64,000 bases of DNA from Defluviimonas aquaemixtae (GTDB taxonomy: Bacteria > Pseudomonadota > Alphaproteobacteria > Rhodobacterales > Rhodobacteraceae). The stretch is from the NCBI RefSeq assembly GCF_900302475.1, contig NZ_OMOQ01000001.1:124001-188000 (forward strand), in the 5' to 3' direction. Below the pieces are notes generated by a model that searched no databases, was not told the DNA's origin, and was given only the letters and a program-made list of their open reading frames with translations. The translations under genes and the position numbers were made by a program. Below, in pieces: positions 16,147 to 24,964 of this stretch. Numbering within the stretch: the first letter of the stretch is position 1; each line of letters opens with the position of its first letter.

Positions 16147-18960
16147 ATGAGCTTCGGCAAAGGTTGCCATCTGCATCTGATCGATGGCTCAGCCTACATC
16201 TTCCGCGCCTACCATGCGCTGCCGCCGCTCACGCGGAAATCAGACGGTCTGCCGATTGGGGCGGTGGCCGGGTTCTGCAACATGCTCTGGTCTCAGCTTG
16301 CGAACAACAAGGGCAAGGACGGGCCGACCCATATCGCCTGCGTATTCGACTACTCGTCCAAGACATTCCGCGACGACATCTACGACAAGTACAAGGCCAA
16401 CCGGCCCGAGTTGCCCGAGGACCTGCGCCCGCAGTTCCCGCTGACGCGCGAGGCGACGAAGGCGTTCAGCGTCGCCTGCCTGGAGATGGAGAATTACGAA
16501 GCCGACGACATCATCGCGACGCTCGCCCGGCAGGCGCGCGAGGCGGGCGGAGACGTCACCATTATCTCGTCGGACAAGGACCTGATGCAGCTCGTGGGTG
16601 GCGGGGTCGAGATGTTCGACGCGATGAAGAACAAGCGTATCGGCATCGACGAAGTCGAGGAAAAGTTCGGCGTGAAGCCCGACCGCGTGATCGATGTGCA
16701 GGCCCTTGCCGGCGACAGCGTTGACAATGTGCCGGGCGCGCCCGGGATAGGCGTCAAGACGGCGGCGCTGCTGATCAACGAATTCGGCGATCTGGAAACG
16801 TTGCTCGAACGCGCCGAAGAGATCAAGCAGCCGAAGAGGCGACAGGCGCTGATCGACAATGCCGAGCTGATCCGGGTATCGAAGCGGCTCGTGACGCTTG
16901 ACGACCACACGCCGGTCGAATGGTCGCTCGACGAACTGGAGGTGAAGGAGCCCGAGGCGGAATCTCTGATGGAGTTTCTTGCCCGGATGGAGTTCCGCAC
17001 GCTGACGAAGCGGGTAGCCGATGCGCTGAAAGTCGAGCCGCCCGTGACCCCCGACGCGCCGGCGGTGCCAGTCTCGCATGAGAAGGACGAGGCGCCGGTG
17101 GAGGTGGATGTGCCGCCCTTCGATCACGGCAAGTATGAGTGCATCCGGGCCGCCGAAGCTCTTGGTCGCTGGATCGATCTGATCCGCGAGCGCGGGTACG
17201 TCGCCGTCGACACCGAGACCACGAGCCTTGACGAGATGCTCGCCGAACTGGTCGGTATCTCGCTATCCGTGATCCCGGGCGAGGCGTGTTACATCCCGCT
17301 CGGTCACAGGCGGGGTGACGGAGACCTCTTCGGCGCGAGCGAGCCCGCCGAGGGGCAGATGGCGCTCGATGAGGCGCTGGCGCTGCTGAAGCCCGTTCTC
17401 GAGGACGACGCGATCCTGAAGATCGGTCAGAACATGAAGTACGACTGGAAGATATTCGCCCGCCACGGTGTCCGCATCGCGCCCATCGACGACACGATGC
17501 TGATGTCCTACGCTATGTATTCGGGCCTCCACAATCACGGGATGGACGGGCTATCGGACCGCTATCTCGGCCACCGGCCGATCGAGATCAAATCGCTTCT
17601 CGGCACTGGCAAGTCACAGATCACATTCGATCGCGTTCCGATCGACGAGGCGGTGAAGTACGCGGCTGAGGATGCGGACATCACGCTAAGGCTCTGGCAG
17701 GCCTTCAAGCCGAACCTGCACCGGGCGCAGGTGACGACCGTCTACGAAACGCTGGAACGGCCGATGGTCGAGGTACTGGCGGGGATGGAGATGACGGGCA
17801 TCCTCGTCGACGCGCAGACGCTCAGCCGCATGTCGAATGCCTTCGCGCAGAAGATGGCGGGGCTGGAGGCGGAAATTCAGGAGCTTGCGGGCGCGCCTTT
17901 CAACGTCGGCAGCCCGAAGCAGCTGGGCGAGATCCTGTTCGAAAAGATGGGAATTCAGGGCGGGCAGAAGGGCAAGACCGGGGCTTATGCCACCGGCGCG
18001 GACGTTCTGGAAGACCTCGCGGCCGAAGGGCATGACCTGCCGGCGCGGGTGCTGGACTGGCGGCTGTTGTCGAAGCTGAAGTCGACCTACACGGACGCGC
18101 TTCAGAACCATGTCCATCCCGAGACGGGGCGCGTGCACACCTCCTATTCCATCGCCGGGGCGGCGACGGGCAGGCTCGCCTCGACCGATCCGAATCTGCA
18201 GAACATACCCGTGCGCAGCGAGGAAGGCCGTCGAATCCGGGAAGCCTTCGTTGCCGGGCCGGGAATGCGGCTTGTCAGCCTCGACTACAGCCAGATCGAG
18301 CTTCGCATCCTGGCGCACGTCGCCGACATCCCCGAGCTGAAAGAGGCGTTCCGCGAGGGCATCGACATTCACGCACTGACCGCGTCGGAGATGTTCAACG
18401 TGCCGGTCGAGGGCATGGACCCGATGGTGCGGCGACAGGCGAAGGCGATCAATTTCGGCGTGATCTACGGCATCTCGGGCTTTGGTCTCGCGCGCAATCT
18501 GCGCATCCCGCGGGCCGAGGCGCAGGGCTTCATCGACCGCTATTTCGAGCGCTTCCCGGGGATCAAGGACTACATGGACACGACGGTGGCTTTCGCGAAG
18601 GAGAACGGCTTCGTCCGGACGCTCTTTGGCCGCAAGATCCACACGCCCGAGATCAATGCGAAGGGTCCCCATGCCGGTTTCGCCCGCCGCGCGGCGATCA
18701 ACGCGCCAATCCAGGGTGCGGCGGCGGATGTGATCCGGCGGGCGATGATCCGGATGCCGGCGGCGACCCGCGGCCTGCCCGCGAAGATGCTGCTGCAGGT
18801 CCATGACGAGCTTCTCTTCGAGGTTGAGGAGGGGGCGGTGGACAAGCTGATCGCAACGGCGCGCGAGGTCATGGAGGGTGCGGCGCATCCTGCGGTGCAT
18901 CTTAACGTACCGCTCGTGGTCGATGCCGGGCAGGGGGCGAATTGGGCCGAGGCGCATTGA
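16147..18960 (+). CDS. polA: DNA polymerase I
   Basis: The 937-residue protein has the three Pol I domains. The 5' nuclease domain (about 1-300) includes EADDIIATLARQA and the helix-hairpin-helix NVPGAPGIGVKTAA. The 3'-5' exonuclease domain (about 320-520) keeps its catalytic acidic residues in VAVDTETTSLD, NMKYDWKIF and YAAEDADITL, so proofreading should be active. The polymerase domain contains motif A (DYSQIELRILAHV), the O-helix (RRQAKAINFGVIYG) and motif C (QVHDELLFEV). A good ribosome-binding site (aggggagcg) precedes the chosen ATG. It acts in repair and Okazaki fragment processing. Confidence 0.98.
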   Translation: MSFGKGCHLHLIDGSAYIFRAYHALPPLTRKSDGLPIGAVAGFCNMLWSQLANNKGKDGPTHIACVFDYSSKTFRDDIYDKYKANRPELPEDLRPQFPLTREATKAFSVACLEMENYEADDIIATLARQAREAGGDVTIISSDKDLMQLVGGGVEMFDAMKNKRIGIDEVEEKFGVKPDRVIDVQALAGDSVDNVPGAPGIGVKTAALLINEFGDLETLLERAEEIKQPKRRQALIDNAELIRVSKRLVTLDDHTPVEWSLDELEVKEPEAESLMEFLARMEFRTLTKRVADALKVEPPVTPDAPAVPVSHEKDEAPVEVDVPPFDHGKYECIRAAEALGRWIDLIRERGYVAVDTETTSLDEMLAELVGISLSVIPGEACYIPLGHRRGDGDLFGASEPAEGQMALDEALALLKPVLEDDAILKIGQNMKYDWKIFARHGVRIAPIDDTMLMSYAMYSGLHNHGMDGLSDRYLGHRPIEIKSLLGTGKSQITFDRVPIDEAVKYAAEDADITLRLWQAFKPNLHRAQVTTVYETLERPMVEVLAGMEMTGILVDAQTLSRMSNAFAQKMAGLEAEIQELAGAPFNVGSPKQLGEILFEKMGIQGGQKGKTGAYATGADVLEDLAAEGHDLPARVLDWRLLSKLKSTYTDALQNHVHPETGRVHTSYSIAGAATGRLASTDPNLQNIPVRSEEGRRIREAFVAGPGMRLVSLDYSQIELRILAHVADIPELKEAFREGIDIHALTASEMFNVPVEGMDPMVRRQAKAINFGVIYGISGFGLARNLRIPRAEAQGFIDRYFERFPGIKDYMDTTVAFAKENGFVRTLFGRKIHTPEINAKGPHAGFARRAAINAPIQGAAADVIRRAMIRMPAATRGLPAKMLLQVHDELLFEVEEGAVDKLIATAREVMEGAAHPAVHLNVPLVVDAGQGANWAEAH

Positions 18961-19209
18961 GCGGCGTCTCGGGGCGATGCGAGACCGGCACCCTGATTTT
19001 GCAATGAAGAACTGGTCTGCCGTGCGTACGCCAAGCGTCGGCAATACGTATGGCAAGCGGGCTGCAGGCGGGAGCGGTGTCCGTATGGCGGGACAATGCC
19101 GACGTTCGGGACAGGTCGATATCCAAGGCAAACTCTCATTCACTTCTGGCGTGTTCTGCCAGTCAAACGCCCGCGCATTGGCGAGGCCAGTGTTCGATGC
19201 GCGGTTAGC
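18961..19209. other. Gap between polA and the sulfite-dehydrogenase-type pair
   Basis: These 249 bases follow the convergent ends of polA and the cytochrome gene. I see no gene, no clear terminator and no strong repeat in them. Confidence 0.6.
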
Positions 19210-19725
19210 TCACCATGGCTCTGCACCCTGCTTGGCCCAGACATCGGTGAAGTTGTCGCGGTTCGGCATTTCCACGGCGGGCAGAGTCTCGGCGTTCATC
19301 GCATCGCCATCCCCGATCAGACCGTTGCGAGAAAGGATGAACGCGGCAAGCGCATAGGACTCGTCATCGGACAGCGATTTGGGCGCGTCGATGGGCATGG
19401 CGCGGCGAATGTAGTCGAAAAGCGTCGTCGCGTAGGGCCAATGTCGTCCTGCCGGCTTCGCCCAGACATCATTGGGGCCGACCGGCGGCATGACCGGCCC
19501 TTCGATGCCGGTTTCGCCATGACAGGCGGCGCACTTCTCCGCGTAGACCGCCGCGCCTTCCGACGCGGTTCCGCCGCCCGCCGGAAGACCCCGGCCATCG
19601 GGCATCACATAGCGCGCGTAGCTTGGAATTTCGTCTTCTGAGAGCGGCTGTCCAAGATCCGGGCCTTGAGCGGCGGCTCCGTTGGCAGCGATCATGACTG
19701 CCGCGGCAGGGAGAAACTTAGGCAT
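19210..19725 (-). CDS. Monoheme c-type cytochrome, partner of the SoxC-like protein
   Basis: This 171-residue periplasmic protein has an N-terminal signal peptide ending near GAAAQ and one heme-binding motif CAACHG (about residue 65); RAMPID supplies a likely methionine ligand. An alternative ATG lies two codons upstream. It overlaps the soxC-like gene by several bases, so the two should be translated together. It resembles the small cytochrome subunits of SoxCD/SorAB-type enzymes, which take electrons from the molybdenum subunit. It is much smaller than the diheme SoxD of Paracoccus. Confidence 0.85.
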   Translation of the reverse strand: MPKFLPAAAVMIAANGAAAQGPDLGQPLSEDEIPSYARYVMPDGRGLPAGGGTASEGAAVYAEKCAACHGETGIEGPVMPPVGPNDVWAKPAGRHWPYATTLFDYIRRAMPIDAPKSLSDDESYALAAFILSRNGLIGDGDAMNAETLPAVEMPNRDNFTDVWAKQGAEPW

Positions 19726-21010
19726 AGACATTTTGCACCATCCCTTCCGACGTGATCTGCCACGCTTGAATGGCGTTGTTGTGCAGGAAATTCGAGGGAT
19801 CGTAGCGTGCCTTCCACTCGGATCGGGTGGGCTGCACGGCGCCAGTCGAATCTTCTGCCCGGCTCATCAGAAGGGTCGGCGCTCCCTCCCACCGCCACGG
19901 CAACCGGAACCGCGTCAACGCCCTCGACAAGACCGGTTCGACAAGCTCGGCTTCCGCCCAGCTTTGACCGCCGTCGGCAGAGATCTCGACCCTGCGGATG
20001 GGACCGGACCCCGACCAGGCCAGACCGGATATCTCATAGTAGCCTTGACCGCTCATGGTCATTGTCGCGGAAGGATGTGTGATGATGGACTTCACGCCCA
20101 TGCCGAAGGTGAACTTGACCGCGGAACCATCGGCGAGAAGTTCGGTATACTCGCCGGACTCGTCCTTCGTATGCGCCGGCGCGTCCGTCACCCAGAGGCT
20201 TGTCAGCCACTTGACGTTCATGTTGCCCTCGTACCCCGGCAACAACAAGCGCATCGGATATCCCTGTTCCGGCCTGACGCGTTCGCCGTTCTGATAGAGC
20301 GCGAGCATGGCGTCGTCCATAAGCTTCTCGATCGGGATCGAGCGGGCGAGGCTGGGTCCGTCATTGCCTACCGCAACCACCCAGAGCCCCTCCGGCTTCA
20401 CGCCTGCTTCTTCCAGAAGGATGCTCATCGGAATGCCGGTCCATTCCGTGTTCGAAAGAAGCCCGTGCAGCACGTCGCACCCGGCCTGCATCGGCTCCGG
20501 CATGATGGCGTTGAACAAGCTGTTGCCCGAACATTCAAGGAAATGCGTGGCCGTGACCATGGGATATCGGCCGAGGGAGTCGAGATCGAACTTCAATGGC
20601 CGCTCGACGAGCCCATGTATCATCAACCTATGCTGCTCCGGATCGACATTGGGGCGGCCGCCGTGATGCACCTCGAAATGCAGGCCGCTGGGCGTGATCG
20701 TGCCGCGCAGCCGCTGGTGCGGTGTTCCAGAGAAACTGAAGCTCGGCGCGATGTCCTTGAAGGGCTCGATGATCGCGCGCTGGACGTGCGCTTCCTGTCC
20801 GGCAGGCATTCCGTAGCCGCGGGCACGTTCTCCGGCGACGGTCACCCAGTCGGGGATAACGGGCTCGGAATGCGCCATGCGTGGCGCCGCTATTCCGGCC
20901 ACTGCGGCCCCACCTCCAATTGCGGCGCCGCGCAGAAGTGCGCGTCTGTTCAAGAGCCCTCCGCCGGCAATGTCCTCGAGGGCAGAAGTACGAACGGATG
21001 ATCGTGTCAT
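19718..21010 (-). CDS. soxC: SoxC-like sulfite/sulfane dehydrogenase, molybdopterin subunit
   Basis: The 430-residue protein has a twin-arginine signal (LLNRRALLRGAA) and the fold of the sulfite oxidase family. Cys160 in FLECSGNS is the expected molybdenum ligand. The C-terminal dimerization domain ends with HNNAIQAWQ as in SoxC. In the Sox pathway SoxC oxidizes the sulfane sulfur bound to SoxY; a sulfite dehydrogenase role is the main alternative. No soxXYZAB genes lie in this window, so it works with its cytochrome partner alone or with genes elsewhere. Confidence 0.82.
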   Translation of the reverse strand: MTRSSVRTSALEDIAGGGLLNRRALLRGAAIGGGAAVAGIAAPRMAHSEPVIPDWVTVAGERARGYGMPAGQEAHVQRAIIEPFKDIAPSFSFSGTPHQRLRGTITPSGLHFEVHHGGRPNVDPEQHRLMIHGLVERPLKFDLDSLGRYPMVTATHFLECSGNSLFNAIMPEPMQAGCDVLHGLLSNTEWTGIPMSILLEEAGVKPEGLWVVAVGNDGPSLARSIPIEKLMDDAMLALYQNGERVRPEQGYPMRLLLPGYEGNMNVKWLTSLWVTDAPAHTKDESGEYTELLADGSAVKFTFGMGVKSIITHPSATMTMSGQGYYEISGLAWSGSGPIRRVEISADGGQSWAEAELVEPVLSRALTRFRLPWRWEGAPTLLMSRAEDSTGAVQPTRSEWKARYDPSNFLHNNAIQAWQITSEGMVQNVYA

Positions 21011-21225
21011 ATGGTGATCCTCGCTGCTGCTTTGTGCCGCTGCTCGGTCGAACCTCAGGATGCGGTTTGGACCCGCATCGCGCTAAAGATAGCACAACGG
21101 CCCAATCTCTCTAAGGCCACGCCCAATGCGGAGACTGCGGATCGGTTGGTTCACCTGAGCAAGTTTTCGCGCCGGGCTCGAAGCCGCCATTAAGCCCACT
21201 GACCCAGCCCGTAGCCCGCGCCTCT

Positions 21226-21918
21226 TCACTCTGGCCGATCGCGGCAGATTTCCTGCTGGAAGAAGGCCGTGAGGCTCTTGTCGCGTTCGGGACGGAAGGG
21301 GCCGGCATCTTCGACCGCTTCGATGCGGTCGATGCGGAACATGCGGAAATCGGTCCTGAGCTCGCACCAGGCGATGAGGGTCCAGACCTTGCCCCAGAAC
21401 CACAGGCCGAGCGGCCGGACCGTGCGGTGCGTGAGCGCGCCCTCGGCGTCCCGGTAGTCGAGCGTGAGGCGGCTGCGCGCGTCGGTTGCGGCGTCGAGGC
21501 GGTCGACCATGGCGCGGTCGGCGTCGGAAAGGGCGCCCGCGTCGTGGGCGTGGATCGCGACGCCGGCGGGGCGGTCCTTTAGGTCGGCGGGCAGCACCGC
21601 CTCGATCTTCGCCAGCGCCTCCTCGGCGGCGAGCGCCATCGCCGCGCCGCCGAAGCTGCGCACCATGCGGGCGCCGGCGACAAGCGCGGTTATCTCTTCG
21701 CGGCTGAACATCAGCGGCGGCAGGTCATAGCCCGACCGCATGAGGTAGCCGATCCCCGCCTCGCCGTCGATCGGCACGCCCGAACCGATGAGGTCGGCGA
21801 TGTCGCGATAGACCGTGCGCTCGCTGACTTCGAGCCGGCCGGCGAGCTTGCGCGCGGTCAGAAGCCGACCGCCCCTCAGATACTGGACGATCTGGAAGAG
21901 GCGGTCGGCCCTGCGCAT
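21226..21918 (-). CDS. YafY-type HTH/WYL transcriptional regulator
   Basis: The 230-residue protein has an N-terminal helix-turn-helix of the HTH_11 type (RADRLFQIVQYLRGGRLLTARKLAGRLEVSERTVYRDI) and a C-terminal WYL-type domain (about 130-230). It overlaps the upstream VOC gene by one base in a TGATG junction, so the regulator and VOC protein form one transcript. A long perfect inverted repeat upstream of the VOC gene is a plausible site for it. The ligand of the WYL domain is unknown. Confidence 0.88.
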   Translation of the reverse strand: MRRADRLFQIVQYLRGGRLLTARKLAGRLEVSERTVYRDIADLIGSGVPIDGEAGIGYLMRSGYDLPPLMFSREEITALVAGARMVRSFGGAAMALAAEEALAKIEAVLPADLKDRPAGVAIHAHDAGALSDADRAMVDRLDAATDARSRLTLDYRDAEGALTHRTVRPLGLWFWGKVWTLIAWCELRTDFRMFRIDRIEAVEDAGPFRPERDKSLTAFFQQEICRDRPE

Positions 21919-22286
21919 CAGGCGGCTTTAGGCTCGAACAGCCCGATCGAATTGCCGTCGGGGTCCTTGGCATAGACGAAACGGCCGGGCGGGATGGTGA
22001 CGATGTCGCCGAGGATCGTGCCGCCTGCCTTGCGGCAGCGGATCGCCGCGTCTTCCAGACGATCGGGCACCGCGATATGCACGGTGGGGCCGTTTCCGGC
22101 GGCGGGCTTGCCGGGATAGAGATGGCCGCTCGTGGTCTCCATGTTGCTGCCGAGGGTCGCCATTGGATTGGGTCCGCTTTCGTCGATTGTCATCTGCCAG
22201 TCGAAAGTCGCGTTGTAGAACGCCACCGCCTTCTTCATATCGGAAACCGGGATTTCGCTCCAGACGACAACGGGTTGGGTCTGCAT
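21918..22286 (-). CDS. VOC-family (glyoxalase-like) protein
   Basis: The 122-residue protein matches the single-domain VOC family: VVVWSEIPVSDMKKAVAFYNATFDWQ at the N-terminus and GRFVYAKDPDGNSIGLFEP near the end. These form half of a beta-alpha-beta metal-binding barrel, so it probably works as a homodimer. Its substrate is unknown. It is the first gene of a two-gene operon with the YafY-type regulator, and a strong AAGGAG ribosome-binding site precedes the start. Confidence 0.9.
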   Translation of the reverse strand: MQTQPVVVWSEIPVSDMKKAVAFYNATFDWQMTIDESGPNPMATLGSNMETTSGHLYPGKPAAGNGPTVHIAVPDRLEDAAIRCRKAGGTILGDIVTIPPGRFVYAKDPDGNSIGLFEPKAA

Positions 22287-22331
22287 GGGATCGCTCCTTC
22301 ATTCAAAGTTAGTTCTGGAGTTATCGCATGG

Positions 22332-22359
22332 GCCTCCTGACAGCATTCTGTCAGGAGGC
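22332..22359. promoter_or_regulatory. Perfect 11-bp inverted repeat upstream of the VOC/YafY operon
   Basis: GCCTCCTGACA and TGTCAGGAGGC flank a 6-base spacer. The repeat is 46 to 73 bases upstream of the VOC start and has no following T-run, which argues for an operator rather than a terminator. The TGACA/TGTCA core is placed for control by the YafY-type protein encoded in the same operon. Confidence 0.55.
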
Positions 22360-22459
22360 TTGGGCCGTCGCGATTTCGTGACCCCGCGTCGCGCGTGCGA
22401 CGCGGGCTTTCGCGTGTCCGCTCAACGGGCGATGATGCGCGCGACAGACGGAGGTGGCG

Positions 22460-23278
22460 ATGAACGACGTGGTGCGCGTGGACGTGGGTGACGACGGAGT
22501 GGCGGAGGTCTGCCTGAACCGGCCCGATAAGAAGAACGCCTGGACGATGGAGATGTTCGAGGCGCTTGCCAAGGCGGCGGATCGGCTTCGCGCCGAGGCG
22601 GGACTGCGCGTCGTGATCCTGCGGGGCGAGGGTGGGTGCTTTTCCTCGGGCCTCGACCTGTCGGTCATGCAATCTTTCGCCCGGGATATCGATAGCCTGA
22701 GACGCAAGATCGCCACGCCGCCCGTGGGTGAGGCAGCGAACCGGTTCCAGAAGCCGGTCGTCGCGTGGCAGGCGCTGCCGGTGCCGGTGATCGCGGCGAT
22801 CGAGGGCGTGGCCTTTGGCGCGGGCATGCAGCTTGCGCTCGCGGCGGATTTCCGCATCGCGTCGCCCGAGGCGCGGCTGTCAGTAATGGAGGCGAAATGG
22901 GGGCTGATCCCGGATATGGGGATCAGCCAGTCGCTGCCGCGGCTGATGCGCGCCGACCTCGCGAAAGAGCTGATCATGACGGCGCGGGTGATGGGAGCAG
23001 AGGAGGCGCAGACCCTCGGTCTCGTGACGCGAATCGCCACTGATCCCGTCGCGGCGGCACGTGGAATGGCGGCGGAGCTGTCGGCCCGGTCGCCGGATGC
23101 GCTCATCGCGGCCAAGCGGCTCGTCGAGGAGGGTTGGACGCTGCCGCCGGGCGAGGGACTGGCGCTGGAAGCGCGGCTGCAGGCGGGGATCATCGGAGGC
23201 GCGAACCAGATCGAGGCCGTCATGGCCGAGATGGCTGGCAGGACGCCGAAGTACGGGCCGCGCGGCGGTCGGGCGTAG
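22460..23278 (+). CDS. Enoyl-CoA hydratase/isomerase family protein (crotonase)
   Basis: This 272-residue enzyme shows the crotonase fold: the oxyanion-hole turns LRGEGGCFSSGLDLSV and EGVAFGAGMQLALAADFRIA, and the acidic position in KWGLIPDMG. An ATG six bases after a GTG is chosen as the start. It acts on acyl-CoA thioesters, probably in fatty or aromatic acid catabolism; the exact reaction is not clear from sequence, since the catalytic glutamate pair is not obviously complete. The neighbouring genes do not form a degradation pathway. Confidence 0.9.
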   Translation: MNDVVRVDVGDDGVAEVCLNRPDKKNAWTMEMFEALAKAADRLRAEAGLRVVILRGEGGCFSSGLDLSVMQSFARDIDSLRRKIATPPVGEAANRFQKPVVAWQALPVPVIAAIEGVAFGAGMQLALAADFRIASPEARLSVMEAKWGLIPDMGISQSLPRLMRADLAKELIMTARVMGAEEAQTLGLVTRIATDPVAAARGMAAELSARSPDALIAAKRLVEEGWTLPPGEGLALEARLQAGIIGGANQIEAVMAEMAGRTPKYGPRGGRA

Positions 23279-23348
23279 CAACCAAGGCGTCGTCGAGGAT
23301 TGACGCAGGCGATGCGCGCGCGCATGCCGGGAGCCAAGGAGACCGAAC

Positions 23349-24278
23349 ATGCCGCATGACCACGGCCACGGATCGCATCGCCACCACCATGTCGTCCCCG
23401 AGGCCGGCGACCGCAAGGTGGCCCTGGCCATTGCGGTGAACCTCTTGCTGACGGTCGCGCAGATCGTGGGCGGACTCATCTCGGGCTCGGTCGCTCTGAT
23501 CGCGGATGCGGTTCACAATCTGTCCGACGCGGTGTCGCTGATCATCGCATTCGTCGCGCGTCGGATCGCGCGGCGGCCGGCAGATGGCGGCATGTCCTTC
23601 GGCTACGGCCGGGCAGAGCTTGTTGCGGCGCTGGTGAACTACACGACGCTTGTCGTGATCTCCGTCTGGCTCGGCTATGAGGGCACCGTGCGGCTTCTCG
23701 ACCCCCCGGAAGTCGCGGGCGGAATTGTGATCGTGCTCGCCGCGCTCGCGCTTGCCATCGATCTCGTCACCGCGGCGCTGACATGGCGGCTTTCGAAGGA
23801 GAGCGCCAACATCCGCGCAGCGTTTCTGCACAACCTCGCCGACGCGGCGACATCGGTCGCGGTGATCATCGGCGGCGTTCTCATTTGGGTTTGGGACTGG
23901 CGGCTTGCCGACCCGCTGATCACGCTCGGCATTGCGGGCTGGATCCTGTGGCAGGCTCTGGTCGAGGCGGGTCCGGTAATCCGCATCCTGATGCTCGGCG
24001 CTCCGCCGGAGATGGAGGCAGACGAGCTGCGCCGCGCGATGGAGGGCGAGGCGGGCGTCGAGGAGGTGCATCACCTGCATCTGTGGCAGATGGACGAGAG
24101 GCGGACATCGGTCGAGGCGCATCTGGTACTGGCGGACGGCGCGGATTTCGCGGAGGTGGTGCACAGGGTGAAGCGTGTACTCACCGACCGGTTCGGAGTC
24201 AGTCATTCCACGCTGGAACCCGAATGCCGCACGGCGGGGTGTGCCGACGCGGCGCGCTCGGGCTCCACCGGCCGATAG
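23349..24278 (+). CDS. Cation diffusion facilitator (zinc-type CzcD/ZitB-like)
   Basis: The 309-residue inner-membrane protein has a histidine-rich N-terminus (HDHGHGSHRHHH) and six membrane helices. The metal site helices contain ADAVHNLSDAV (with the HxxxD pair) and the second pair in FLHNLADAATS. A C-terminal ferredoxin-like cytoplasmic domain begins about residue 215 and includes EVHHLHLWQMDERRTSVEAHL. It exports zinc or similar divalent metals against protons. It is followed by an isolated strong hairpin and then the metV-like gene. Confidence 0.93.
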   Translation: MPHDHGHGSHRHHHVVPEAGDRKVALAIAVNLLLTVAQIVGGLISGSVALIADAVHNLSDAVSLIIAFVARRIARRPADGGMSFGYGRAELVAALVNYTTLVVISVWLGYEGTVRLLDPPEVAGGIVIVLAALALAIDLVTAALTWRLSKESANIRAAFLHNLADAATSVAVIIGGVLIWVWDWRLADPLITLGIAGWILWQALVEAGPVIRILMLGAPPEMEADELRRAMEGEAGVEEVHHLHLWQMDERRTSVEAHLVLADGADFAEVVHRVKRVLTDRFGVSHSTLEPECRTAGCADAARSGSTGR

Positions 24279-24297
24279 GACGTCGCGACGGATCGCG

Positions 24298-24321
24298 GCG
24301 CGATTGCGCTTGCAATCGCGC
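24298..24321. repeat. Perfect 10-bp hairpin after the cation diffusion facilitator gene
   Basis: GCGCGATTGC and GCAATCGCGC enclose a GCTT tetraloop. There is no T-run, so this is either a terminator-like end of the transporter transcript, a processing site, or an attenuator-like hairpin. Confidence 0.45.
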
Positions 24322-24382
24322 TCCGCCGAAATGATCGTGGAGACACGGCGCCGCATCGGCGCGTCGCACGGAGTGCTTCGAC

Positions 24383-24964
24383 ATGTATCGTGCCCGTCTG
24401 TTCGCCATTCGCCACTCCCGAACCTTCGAATGGATCTATGCGCGCGTCGAGGGCGTGATGATCGCACTCGATCCGGTCTTCGCCAAGATCGGCTACAACC
24501 GGATGGAGCGGCCCGTGGCGCTGATCGAGCGGGGCGTGAAGACGGTGCTCTTCGACTGCAAGATGTGCGGGCAATGCGTATTGTCCTCGACCGGCATGTC
24601 CTGCCCGATGAACTGTCCGAAACAGCTGCGGAACGGACCGTGCGGAGGCGTCCGGCCCGGAGGTTACTGCGAGGTGAAGCCCGCGATGAGATGCGTCTGG
24701 GCGCTGGCGTGGGAAGGCTCGACCCGGATGAAAGGCGGTGCGAAGATTCGTGAGGTGCTGCCTCCAGTGGACCGAAGCTTGGAAGGGTCCTCCTCGTGGC
24801 TCAGGGTCAGCCGGGAGAAGGCGGCGAAGCTGCGCGAGTCGCGCGAGGCGGCCCGGACGGCGGTGGCGCAGGCATTCCCCGAGGCGCGGGCGATCGAACC
24901 CGCCGTCGCGCCGCTGGCCGAAGAGCCGGCGAGCGCGGTGAACCGGGGGGTGCTGAAGAAATGA
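24383..24964 (+). CDS. metV: MTHFR C-terminal-domain (MetV-like) cysteine-rich protein
   Basis: The 193-residue protein has the MTHFR_C cysteine-rich region: eight cysteines at about 59, 62, 65, 74, 78, 87, 96 and 104 (CKMCGQC, CPMNC, NGPCGG, YCEV). This matches the MetV zinc/iron-sulfur subunit that partners MetF in the acetogen methylenetetrahydrofolate reductase MetVF. The C-terminal half, after residue 110, is alanine/glutamate-rich and probably helical. It overlaps the following metF-type gene by ATGA, which strongly supports a two-subunit enzyme. Confidence 0.75.
   Translation: MYRARLFAIRHSRTFEWIYARVEGVMIALDPVFAKIGYNRMERPVALIERGVKTVLFDCKMCGQCVLSSTGMSCPMNCPKQLRNGPCGGVRPGGYCEVKPAMRCVWALAWEGSTRMKGGAKIREVLPPVDRSLEGSSSWLRVSREKAAKLRESREAARTAVAQAFPEARAIEPAVAPLAEEPASAVNRGVLKK

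Noticed and set aside
17686..19143. Long minus-strand open frame opposite polA
   Set aside because: The plus strand encodes the conserved polymerase domain; the antisense product has no domain.
23312..23325. ATGCGCGCGCGCAT palindrome before the cation exporter gene
   Set aside because: A simple CG repeat in GC-rich DNA can give such symmetry by chance.
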